Of a DNA stretch of 45,042 nucleotides, positions 8,736 through 15,550 are shown piece by piece. The notes beneath the pieces are model-generated. The model saw nothing but the letters and a program-made list of their open reading frames with translations. It was not told the DNA's origin and searched no databases. Location of the stretch: the NCBI GenBank assembly GCA_947447825.1, contig CANFLL010000026.1, positions 1 to 45,042 on the forward strand. Reading direction: 5' to 3'. The position numbers and the translations under genes were made by a program. Every line of letters begins with the position of its first letter. The stretch's first letter is position 1. This DNA comes from Chitinophagaceae bacterium (lineage in GTDB: Bacteria > Bacteroidota > Bacteroidia > Chitinophagales > Chitinophagaceae).

Positions 8736-9122
8736 ATGCGATTAAAAATAAATTGGGATGCTTTAGGAATTACGACCTCTGTGGCTTGTGCAATACATTG
8801 TGCACTACTTCCTCTTTTTTTAAGCAGCCTCCCGCTTTTTGGCATCAACATAATTCATAACCAAACGTTCGAATACACCATGATTGCAATAGCCTTTGTG
8901 GTTGGCATCTTTGCTTTGTCTCATGGATACCGTGATTGTCATCATCAGCTACTTCCTTCCATTATTTTCACTATCGGTGTAGGCTTTCTGCTTGCTAAAC
9001 AAATTTGGCATCAGTGGGAACTCTTTTTGCTTCCGCCTGCGGTTATAGCCATCATTTTGGCTCATTACATAAATTTTAAGCTTTCAACCAAACACCACGG
9101 AAATGTAACCAAGCACGAATGA
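8736..9122 (+). CDS. MerC-domain membrane protein
   Basis: 128 residues from the ATG at 8736. An upstream in-frame ATG (8694) lies before the promoter boxes and cannot be on the transcript. The sequence MRLKINWDALGITTSVACA carries the MerC-like start, with the Cys pair spaced CAIHC in the first helix and four predicted transmembrane segments. A His-rich stretch (GYRDCHHQLLP) lies between helices 2 and 3 and a His/Lys-rich tail ends the protein. MerC proteins move mercuric or other soft metal ions. The palindromic operator suggests metal-regulated expression, plausibly zinc or iron; no mer genes are nearby. Confidence 0.8.
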   Translation: MRLKINWDALGITTSVACAIHCALLPLFLSSLPLFGINIIHNQTFEYTMIAIAFVVGIFALSHGYRDCHHQLLPSIIFTIGVGFLLAKQIWHQWELFLLPPAVIAIILAHYINFKLSTKHHGNVTKHE

Positions 9123-9602
9123 AAAAAAGCTGTTTGTAGCAATGTCATATTTAATGATTAAGCTAATAATTCAATCTTCTCCCAATTCGCTTTCGATAGT
9201 TTAAACCGCTCACTTTTCTGTCATCTAGTAGAAATCTCCACTAGTAAATTGCTATAATTTCTTAATCATACATACCCTCTAAACCTACTCTTTCTAATAG
9301 TAAAGTTGGCCTCTTCATAACATCTTTTTGGTCTTCAAACTGTTTAAAATATAAACTGTATTCCTGAAAGGTCGTTAGTTTGCCACAGCCTTGATATACC
9401 TTTTTCTTCACATGGTAAAGACTTATTTTGTATCATTTTGTTTGATTCTTTGTGAAATAGTTATACGCAATTCATTGAATTTCTCCTGCCCCAAAAAGGA
9501 AAGTAAGAATGTCCCCCAATTTGATTGCCTATAAGTGATTGATTTTTAATGAATAATGAGGGCGTCATTTTTACTGCCACAGCCCTCAAAACCCACAGGC
9601 AC
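9123..9602. other. gene-poor stretch with a possible reading-frame remnant
   Basis: No supported gene. On the minus strand a frame from a GTG at 9411 to a stop at 9262-9264 encodes 49 residues ending RPTLLLERVGLEGMYD, preceded by stops. It looks protein-like, perhaps the tail of a decayed gene, but I cannot assign a family. The remainder shows no strong structure until the degenerate repeat array that begins near 9603. Confidence 0.3.
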
Positions 9603-9895
9603 GCTAAGTAATCCGATAGCGTGTTCCTACAACTGTATTTACTCGGTATCAAATCCGATACCGAGCCTGTGGGTTCGCCAGAGTCGCTATCAGATTGGAT
9701 ACTAGGCATAAGCAGTTGTAAAAAGTGGGTATCAGATTGGATGGTAGGCAAAAGGTGTTGTCCGAACCTACTATTCAATCAGAAATGGGCTAAAAGTAGT
9801 TGTAAGAACACGCTATCAGATTGTATACCGAGCCTGTGGGTTTTAGGAAGGTAGCTATCGGGTATCAAAGTAGGCCCAGAGAGTTTTTTTCTATG
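9603..9895. repeat. degenerate 42-bp tandem repeat array
   Basis: About seven diverged units with a 42-bp period start near 9603, 9645, 9686, 9728, 9770, 9812 and 9854. The shared core is GCTATCAGATTGGATACTAG followed by GGC, with a later AGTTGTAAGAAC block. One unit contains its own hairpin, CGGTATC...GATACCG, and the 11-mer GCCTGTGGGTT occurs twice directly and once inverted. Because 42 is a multiple of 3, short frames on both strands show a 14-residue period; these are artefacts of the repeat. Confidence 0.65.
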
Positions 9896-10124
9896 GCTAG
9901 TAAATAAGTAAATGGTCTGTTTGTGTTGTGGGAAATGGGAGGGGATAATGACAGAAATAGAACCTTGTATTTTGATGGTATTGTGATTATTGCACTTCTG
10001 TATAAACAAGTAAAAGCATAAGAATTGGTGGAAGATTTTGTTCCGTTTGGATTGATTGAATTTGATAACTACATATATAGTATTATTGCAGTAGCGATTT
10101 AGGATGGTGGGGCAGGTTTTTAAT

Positions 10125-10243
10125 ACTCGCCGTAGTTGTGTCTTTTTGACCATCAACTACAAGGCAGGTTTTGATAATTAATTAGAAAGGGGCAGCTAAT
10201 ATTCTTCTGATGTTGTTGGTCAAAAGACACAACAACGGCGAGT
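10125..10243. repeat. 119-bp element with ~32-bp terminal inverted repeats
   Basis: The left arm 10125-10157 (starting ACTCGCCGTAGTTGTG) and right arm 10212-10243 (ending CACAACAACGGCGAGT) are reverse complements with two mismatches and one indel. Between them lie 54 bp of AT-rich DNA. The size and termini resemble a MITE or a large hairpin repeat. GGCAGGTTTT occurs just outside the left arm (10111) and again inside (10163). No clear target-site duplication is seen. Confidence 0.6.
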
Positions 10244-10326
10244 GGGAAACACCAACAAAGGCGAAATCTACCTATACTTGAATACTTTGAATTTGGAAGC
10301 ATAGATTCCCTTAGATTTGTATTGAC

Positions 10327-10419
10327 GCTACTGGATAGGTGACCGCATATATTTAATTAAAAGCATAACAATCAACAGGTTAACTAAATATGCGCGGTGA
10401 GAAAAAAGAAACCAGTAGC
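10327..10419. repeat. 93-bp nested inverted repeat
   Basis: The outer arms GCTACTGG (10327-10334) and CCAGTAGC (10412-10419) are perfect. The inner arms 10342-10360 (ACCGCATATATTTAATTAA) and 10380-10398 (TTAACTAAATATGCGCGGT) pair over 19 bp with few mismatches and a 19-nt loop. It lies 12 bp before the inverted 14-mer that opens the two-gene cassette and 73 bp before the first gene. It could be a cruciform, a structured leader or a recombination site. Confidence 0.55.
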
Positions 10420-10431
10420 TCATATATACGA

Positions 10432-10445
10432 GTTGGTGGCAATTC
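10432..10445 (+). repeat. left inverted repeat bounding the two-gene cassette
   Basis: GTTGGTGGCAATTC here is the reverse complement, with one mismatch, of GAACTGCCACCAAC at 11739-11752. The two sites face inward around the AT-rich genes at 10493 and 11126, as expected for a mobile or recombining cassette. Confidence 0.5.
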
Positions 10446-10492
10446 ACAGACATGCACTAAAAAATTGGTAATGTTATCAAAATTCTTATCTA

Positions 10493-11113
10493 ATGCTAAA
10501 TACAGATTCAAGATTATTTCTTAACGGTTGTAGAAATGACCAGTACAGCTATTCCTCAATAAATCACACAAAAGGATATTCAAATGAAATGAGTTTGTTA
10601 TTCTTGGTTGAAGGATATAAAACTAGCACCCTGCTATTGTTGGAAAATCTAACAGACAAGAAAGACACTAATTGGTTAAAAATTGATAGTCAAATCTATC
10701 CAGTATTATTTAACTTCAGACATTTCATAGAATTAATTTTAAAAGATACAATTAGATACTACAAGTTATTCCATAGAGAAATAAACACTTATCAAATTGG
10801 ATTTGAAAAAGAACATTCATTATTAACACTTTGGAAAACACTTTTACCATACTTAATACAAAATACCACAAGTATTCCTTGTGAAGTTTTAAATGCTATT
10901 GAAAATATAATCGAAGAGGTAGAAAGTTTAGACAGGAATTCTTTTTCATTTAGATATCCATTTAATACTGCAGACAATAGAAATAAAAAAGAGATAGTAT
11001 ATTCAATGCCTAGTATGACTATAAATTTAACTAATCTTTCAACCACAATTAAAGAGGCTATTTCTGCACTCGAAGGATTAAATTATAAAGCAGCAGCGTT
11101 GTATGACAATTAA
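10493..11113 (+). CDS. hypothetical protein, HEPN-like alpha-helical
   Basis: 206 residues, no signal peptide or membrane segment. I do not recognise a named family with certainty. The helical stretch YPVLFNFRHFIELILKDTI (~69-87), then EHSLLTLWKTLLPYL, then FSFRYPF resemble uncharacterised HEPN-like proteins of defence and accessory islands, but no clear Rx4-6H catalytic motif is visible. It is very AT-rich compared with the flanking metabolic genes. It lies 12 bp upstream of the exported-protein gene at 11126, and both sit between inverted 14-mers, suggesting horizontal acquisition as a unit. Confidence 0.65.
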   Translation: MLNTDSRLFLNGCRNDQYSYSSINHTKGYSNEMSLLFLVEGYKTSTLLLLENLTDKKDTNWLKIDSQIYPVLFNFRHFIELILKDTIRYYKLFHREINTYQIGFEKEHSLLTLWKTLLPYLIQNTTSIPCEVLNAIENIIEEVESLDRNSFSFRYPFNTADNRNKKEIVYSMPSMTINLTNLSTTIKEAISALEGLNYKAAALYDN

Positions 11114-11125
11114 AAAAATATAGAT

Positions 11126-11731
11126 ATGAATATCATTAAACACAATAAAAACTATTTTACTTTTATTCTTTGTTTGTTCTTTTTCAGTAATCTTTTACTT
11201 AGTCAAACAAAACAAAAAAAGGTTTTGCCAAAAAAAGATATAGATATTTTATATGAAGAATATAAAAATAAAGATTCTATTACAATTTCAAATGTCTATG
11301 GAGAAGTAACATTAAAGGTTGAAATAGAATTAAATAAAAAGGGCAACCCTATATGTATTAAACTATCTGGATATGCCCCCAATCAGCAAATTGCAAAAGC
11401 AATTATTAGTAACCTAAGTAATGCTAAAATTAAATCTAATTACACATTTAGTAGTAGCTATAATACTGAATTTGTTGGAGAATATTGTGTTCTTTCTACA
11501 TACAGCAAAGGCACTCAATATGCAAAGTATGGATGGACATCCGACATAATTGGTAAAGATTTACCACCCCCACCATATGATAATGATACTGGTTGGTGGG
11601 TTACACCCGAATGGAAAAAGGCTAGAAAGGCTACATATTATCGTGCATTATTCGGTATGTGTTTTATTTATTTAGAAGTTGGTGATTTTGATAGAAAAAT
11701 TAATGGTAAATCAGAAGATTTTAAATTTTAA
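11126..11731 (+). CDS. hypothetical exported protein
   Basis: 201 residues. Residues ~10-27 are a hydrophobic signal sequence (FTFILCLFFFSNLLLSQ), so it is probably periplasmic or cell-surface. The mature part begins with a Lys-rich segment, then an alternating beta-like region (LKVEIELNKKGNPICIKLSG) vaguely like TonB C-terminal domains, and a PPPPYDN segment near residue 148. No family is recognised. It probably shares a transcript with the gene at 10493 (12-bp gap). The composition is strongly AT-rich. The right-hand inverted 14-mer lies just after its stop codon. Confidence 0.7.
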   Translation: MNIIKHNKNYFTFILCLFFFSNLLLSQTKQKKVLPKKDIDILYEEYKNKDSITISNVYGEVTLKVEIELNKKGNPICIKLSGYAPNQQIAKAIISNLSNAKIKSNYTFSSSYNTEFVGEYCVLSTYSKGTQYAKYGWTSDIIGKDLPPPPYDNDTGWWVTPEWKKARKATYYRALFGMCFIYLEVGDFDRKINGKSEDFKF

Positions 11732-11738
11732 GATAGAA

Positions 11739-11752
11739 GAACTGCCACCAAC
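11739..11752 (-). repeat. right inverted repeat bounding the two-gene cassette
   Basis: GAACTGCCACCAAC lies 7 bp after the stop of the exported-protein gene and is the inverted partner of 10432-10445 (13 of 14 positions). Confidence 0.5.
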
Positions 11753-11811
11753 AACTAGGTTTTCGTTGCGCCCTGCTAGTCCTCGTCAATCGCTAATATC
11801 TATAAGGGCTT

Positions 11812-11893
11812 CCGCACGTGTTTCACGTGTGGATTCGCTTAGAAAAATTGACAATAGTTTATTGTGGAGAAGCCACACGTGAAACACGTGCGG
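11812..11893. repeat. perfect 21-bp inverted repeat with 40-bp loop
   Basis: CCGCACGTGTTTCACGTGTG plus G (11812-11832) pairs perfectly with 11873-11893. Each arm itself holds two CACGTG hexamers. The right arm leads directly into the stretch shared with the left end of the window. A degenerate single arm of this structure (146-169) sits just after the group II intron there. Confidence 0.75.
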
Positions 11894-11938
11894 TAGCAGC
11901 GAAGATAATAGCAAGTATCCTCTAGCTCAAGTATTCAG

Positions 11939-12018
11939 CTAGTCCAAATGTTCGCAAGGCGTTCGTTGATGTTAAGCAAAGCGCATCACGAACTGCTAAT
12001 GAAGGAGATTTCTAATCC
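11939..12018 (+). repeat. dispersed stem-loop repeat, copy 2
   Basis: The most regular copy: GTTCGTTGATG (11961-11971) pairs with CATCACGAAC (11984-11993) around TTAAGCAAAGCG, leaving one bulged T. It lies 108 bp upstream of the intact antitoxin gene, the same relation as copy 1 to the truncated antitoxin. Confidence 0.8.
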
Positions 12019-12126
12019 AGTCATTATGTAAAAAATTGCAGATATTTTATTGTCGGAGGTTTAAGTGTATCATCCACAAACACAGAGAACTTCTGCCATC
12101 TCGATAAAACTTCTTAAATTTACATT

Positions 12127-12351
12127 ATGCAAGTACAAGTAGATATAGAATTTAACCAGTTGCTCAAAATTGTGAGGACATTGCCTTCAGCCAAGCTAAA
12201 GCAATTGAAAGAAGAAATTGAAAAAGAATCTAAAGTTGATAAGTCCAATACGCTGGAAGAACTACTTCTTAATGGTCCTACTGCAACACCAAAGCAAATC
12301 GACATCATTTATAATAATAGAAAAGCAATAAACCAATGGCGGACAAAATAG
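12127..12351 (+). CDS. antitoxin of a PIN-domain toxin-antitoxin module
   Basis: 74 residues, apparently complete. The N-terminal half (QLLKIVRTLPSAKLKQLKEE) is helical, and the C-terminal tail reads TLEELLLNGPTATPKQ...NQWRTK, a form I associate with small antitoxins preceding PIN RNases in Bacteroidota and cyanobacteria. The stop overlaps the start of the toxin frame by 16 bp, the usual coupling. Because the toxin is broken, this antitoxin is orphaned. A second, truncated copy lies at 397-534. Confidence 0.75.
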   Translation: MQVQVDIEFNQLLKIVRTLPSAKLKQLKEEIEKESKVDKSNTLEELLLNGPTATPKQIDIIYNNRKAINQWRTK

Positions 12352-12407
12352 TATTGGTTGACACTTCATCCACTCCAAATCTTCCCAACACAGTTAATAA
12401 ATCTTAA
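12336..12407 (+). pseudogene. truncated PIN-domain toxin
   Basis: The frame starts MADKIVLVDTS, the first beta-strand of a PIN domain with its first catalytic Asp. It overlaps the antitoxin stop as a real toxin start would. After DTS the sequence turns into stem-loop repeat copy 3 (12371 onward), and the frame ends after 23 residues. The ~130-residue RNase is therefore lost, and the junction coincides with the repeat to within a few bases. Confidence 0.7.
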
Positions 12408-12449
12408 CCGAAGCGCATCACGAACTGCTAATTAAGGGATTTTTAATCT
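12371..12449 (+). repeat. dispersed stem-loop repeat, copy 3 (left arm decayed)
   Basis: Starts with ACTCCAAATCTTC and ends in TTTTTAATC. The right arm CGCATCACGAACTGCTAAT is intact, but the left arm reads CAGTTAATAAATCTTAACC and no longer pairs well. Its first base adjoins the broken PIN toxin frame. Confidence 0.7.
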
Positions 12450-12560
12450 ACATAGGCTACAACCATTAACAGTTGCAAGAAGTCTTACACGAGTCAATAC
12501 AGAAAAAATTTACTTAACCTTTGGTGAAACATATTTAGCTTCGTTGTTATAATAAGGAAA

Positions 12561-12863
12561 ATGGATAAGCTGGGAACATACTTAAAGGACATTGAAAAGC
12601 TTTGTAAAGCATACAATGTGAAGAGCCTGTATGCATTTGGTTCGGTATTGACAGATAACTTTAATGAGCAAAGTGATATTGATTTGGTTGTGGATTTTGC
12701 AGATGTGGAGTTGGAAAATTATGCAGATAATTACTTTGATTTTAAATTTTGTTTACAGGATACCTTGCAAAAGCCTATTGATTTATTAGAGGAGAAGGCA
12801 ATAAAAAATCCTTACTTTAAGCAGTCCATCAACCAACAAAGACAGCTAATTTATGGACAATAA
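12561..12863 (+). CDS. mntA: MntA-type minimal nucleotidyltransferase antitoxin
   Basis: 100 residues. The nucleotidyltransferase signature GSx10DxD is visible: G27-S28, then D39 and D41 in SDIDLVVDF, with a likely third acidic residue D74 in PIDLL. In characterised MntA-HepT systems this enzyme transfers AMP units from ATP to a Tyr beside the HEPN active site, silencing the toxin. It overlaps the hepT frame by 11 bp, so the two are co-translated. Confidence 0.9.
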   Translation: MDKLGTYLKDIEKLCKAYNVKSLYAFGSVLTDNFNEQSDIDLVVDFADVELENYADNYFDFKFCLQDTLQKPIDLLEEKAIKNPYFKQSINQQRQLIYGQ

Positions 12864-13191
12864 CGTAAAACCATGGCTCTATGATATTCTAAATGCTATC
12901 ATGGAAATTGATAGTTTCTTTCTTGATTCTCCTAAAGAGTTTGCGTTTTACCAGAAAGATCTACGAACAAGAAGGGCAGTAGAAAGAAATATAGAGATAA
13001 TAGGAGAGGCTATGAGCAGGATTTTGCGCGAAAATGAATTCATCGTAATAACTAATTCGAGAAAACTTGTCGACGTTAGAAATCGAATCATTCATGGTTA
13101 CGATTCTGTGTCTGATGATATTATTTGGAGCATTGTGATAAAACACCTTCCATTACTTCAGAAGGAAATAGAAACTTTAATAGGAGAATAG
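12853..13191 (+). CDS. hepT: HepT-like HEPN toxin (RNase)
   Basis: 112 residues, all-helical. The catalytic Rx4HxY motif is complete: R76, H81 and Y83 in VRNRIIHGYDS, Y83 being the residue adenylylated by MntA in studied pairs. An upstream RRAVERNIEIIGEA helix is typical of the family. HepT cleaves RNA (tRNA in studied cases) and arrests growth when free of antitoxin. Both genes look intact, so this is probably the one functional toxin-antitoxin pair in the island. Stem-loop repeat copy 4 follows 25 bp after the stop. Confidence 0.92.
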   Translation: MDNNVKPWLYDILNAIMEIDSFFLDSPKEFAFYQKDLRTRRAVERNIEIIGEAMSRILRENEFIVITNSRKLVDVRNRIIHGYDSVSDDIIWSIVIKHLPLLQKEIETLIGE

Positions 13192-13216
13192 AGAAGATTA
13201 TGCTTTGTTCAATTAG

Positions 13217-13297
13217 CTAGTCCAAATCTTCACAACGCCATTCGTTGATATTAATCCCAGCGTATCCCGAACTGCTAACAAAAAAGTTTTCTAACCT
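13217..13297 (+). repeat. dispersed stem-loop repeat, copy 4
   Basis: CTAGTCCAAATCTTCACAAC to CTAACCTC. In the stem, GATG/CATC of the other copies has become GATA (13247-13250) and TATC (13263-13266), a paired change that keeps the base pair. This suggests the folded form was under selection. Confidence 0.7.
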
Positions 13298-13500
13298 CCC
13301 TACACTACAATCTACTTTTAAGGCAAGTCATAACAAAACCTGTCTTGCTAACAGGTTATGATAACAACAATGTTGGCAACCAAAATATTCTCTCCAAATT
13401 AAACCAAACTATCCTTCTACGTTCTATTGCTTTCAGATGCCATACTTATCGGTTGCAGTGTCTGAAGCAAAGTCTTTACTTAACCCTAAATAATACGATT

Positions 13501-15336
13501 GTGCGCTTACAAAAGTCTATTCTATTTTCTTTTTTAATTATTTCCCAAGTATTTGGTTACTGTTTTGCAAATAAGTTTGTGGACAGTATGCTAGTTATTG
13601 GAGCTGATAACATAATACTTAACAATGGTATTGTTACAGCAACGATAGCTAAAAAAAGTGCACACATAATAAGTTACAAGTTTAAAGGCGAAGAATTTGC
13701 AAGGGATGGTTATTACAGCATGGATGGCGGTAAAAGTTATTCGCAACCCAAAAACTGTGTGGTAACTATTAAAACAAATACCAAAAACTTGGTTGATGTA
13801 GTTTTTACTAGCTTATGGCAACCCTCTTACAGAAATCAGGCGGTAGATATTGAATGCCATTATGTAATAGAAAGAGGTAATGCGGGCATATATTGTTATG
13901 CTATTTTGCGTCATCAGGCTAATTATCATAAAACAGGTATAGGGGAGTGGCGTTATGTTTTTAAACTAGCCAAGGATGCCTTTAATCATATCGTTATAGA
14001 CTCTTTACGTAATATGGACTTGCCTAGTTCGGAGGATTTCGCTAAAGCCGAGAGAACAAGCATTCCCGAGTCGGTTAAGATAACCAGTGGTGTGCGTGCC
14101 GGCACTTACGAGTGTAAATATAGTTACAGTGTAGAGTACTACAAGTTGGGGGTTTATGGACAAACAAATACCAATAAAAACATGGGTAGCTGGATTGTAC
14201 TTGGTGGATATGATTATCTGAATGATGGACCAACAAAGGCTGATCTTAATGCAGCCGCTGGTGGAAATTTAATTCACTTTGGGCGGAATCATTACCAAGG
14301 AAGTGGAATCTCTTTGGAGGAAGGAGAGGAGTGGAGTAAGGTATTTGGACCATTTCTTTTGTATGCTAATGCAGATAAAGGTGGAACAAGTGCCTTATGG
14401 AAAGATGCACTTAAAAAGGTATCAGACGAAAAAGCTAAGTGGCCATACAAATGGATTACAGATATTAAGGAATATCCAACTGAATCGGAAAGAGGAAGTG
14501 TAAGTGGAATATTCTCCATTAATGATGCTTTTAAACCAGATGTTAAAGGTGGTAATGCGTGGATAGGTTTGATAGACTCAAGTGTGGCAAATTGGGAGTT
14601 TGATTCAAAGCACTACCAGTATTGGGTTAAAACAGATAAGAATGGCAAGTTTACTATTGATAATGTACGGCCAGGACATTATACTTTACATGCCTTTAGG
14701 GATGGAGAAGTGAATGAATATGCTCAAAAGGACATAGAAGTTGCAAATGGTGATAAAAAGAATATAGGTAAACTAATCTGGACGATAGATCGTACAAAAG
14801 GAAAGCTTTTATGGGAGATTGGTGTGCCAGATAGAACAGCTGCCGAGTTTAAATTTGGTAAGGAGTACTGGAAATCTTTTATCTGGAAAACTTATTGTCC
14901 AGCATTCTCTAACCCTCTAGTTTACAATGTAGGCGTTAGTGATTGGCACAAGGATTGGAACTATGCCCAAAGCTCCTATTGGATTAATGATTCATCTTAT
15001 AAAGCATGGCCTTGGAAAATTAATTTTAATGTTGATAAACCTGCTACCCAAGGTGATGCTACTTTAACCATTGCATTTGCTGCTGCGGAAAGAAGTAGGC
15101 TTACTGTTTTTGTAAACGATGATAGCAAGCCTTTCAATACTTTTTCTCCTATTATCTCTGGAGGAAATACCTTGGTGCGTCAAGGGGTTCATGCAAAGTA
15201 TAGTACATACACTTTAAAAATACCAGTATCCAAACTAAAGTTGGGTGAAAACAATATTACGCTTATTACGAACAATGGCAGAAGTAGGGTAGAGCATATT
15301 ATGTACGATTATATTAGTTTGGAAGTACCTCAATAA
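13501..15336 (+). CDS. PL4 family rhamnogalacturonan lyase
   Basis: 611 residues from the GTG at 13501. This start is preferred over the ATG at 13345 because it gives a clean signal peptide (VRLQKSILFSFLIISQVFG...CFA) while the 52 residues upstream do not look coding. No ATG lies between. The N-terminal domain is the PL4 beta-sandwich. From ~331 (GSVSGIF...) a fibronectin-like domain with FTIDNVRPGHYTLHAFRDG follows. From ~440 (GVPDRTAAEFKFG) a carbohydrate-binding-like C-terminal domain begins. PL4 enzymes cleave rhamnogalacturonan I by beta-elimination. The DUF4450 glycosidase follows 214 bp downstream. Confidence 0.88.
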   Translation: MRLQKSILFSFLIISQVFGYCFANKFVDSMLVIGADNIILNNGIVTATIAKKSAHIISYKFKGEEFARDGYYSMDGGKSYSQPKNCVVTIKTNTKNLVDVVFTSLWQPSYRNQAVDIECHYVIERGNAGIYCYAILRHQANYHKTGIGEWRYVFKLAKDAFNHIVIDSLRNMDLPSSEDFAKAERTSIPESVKITSGVRAGTYECKYSYSVEYYKLGVYGQTNTNKNMGSWIVLGGYDYLNDGPTKADLNAAAGGNLIHFGRNHYQGSGISLEEGEEWSKVFGPFLLYANADKGGTSALWKDALKKVSDEKAKWPYKWITDIKEYPTESERGSVSGIFSINDAFKPDVKGGNAWIGLIDSSVANWEFDSKHYQYWVKTDKNGKFTIDNVRPGHYTLHAFRDGEVNEYAQKDIEVANGDKKNIGKLIWTIDRTKGKLLWEIGVPDRTAAEFKFGKEYWKSFIWKTYCPAFSNPLVYNVGVSDWHKDWNYAQSSYWINDSSYKAWPWKINFNVDKPATQGDATLTIAFAAAERSRLTVFVNDDSKPFNTFSPIISGGNTLVRQGVHAKYSTYTLKIPVSKLKLGENNITLITNNGRSRVEHIMYDYISLEVPQ

Positions 15337-15550
15337 ATAATTTGGCACTTATTATTTTTCTTCCATTTTTTTATTTTTTCTGTGCTATCTGTGGCAATTT
15401 TTATTTATTTTATAATATATTCTTGCCATAGATGCCACAGAGAGAACTATGAATATCTATATTATGCTTTTTCTTGCATTAAAACCAATTGTCGATGAGG
15501 TTTAATATATTGCACTTTCTTTTTTATGGCATTAACAATCGGTTGCTTTA

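Noticed and set aside
9461-10156. Short frames at 9461-9778 (-), 9621-9854 (+) and 9779-10156 (-)
   Set aside because: They overlap the degenerate 42-bp array and inverted repeats and give biased or low-complexity peptides with no recognisable family.
11679-11882. 67-residue frame over the end of the cassette and the hairpin
   Set aside because: It overlaps the exported-protein gene and reads into the inverted repeat, with no independent start signal.
12120-12308. Minus-strand frame opposite the antitoxin (also at 339-530)
   Set aside because: Both are antisense shadows of the same duplicated antitoxin sequence and share its boundaries.
13345-13500. Upstream ATG start for the PL4 lyase
   Set aside because: The 52 extra residues would bury the signal peptide; the GTG at 13501 places it at the N-terminus. 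Not fully excluded.
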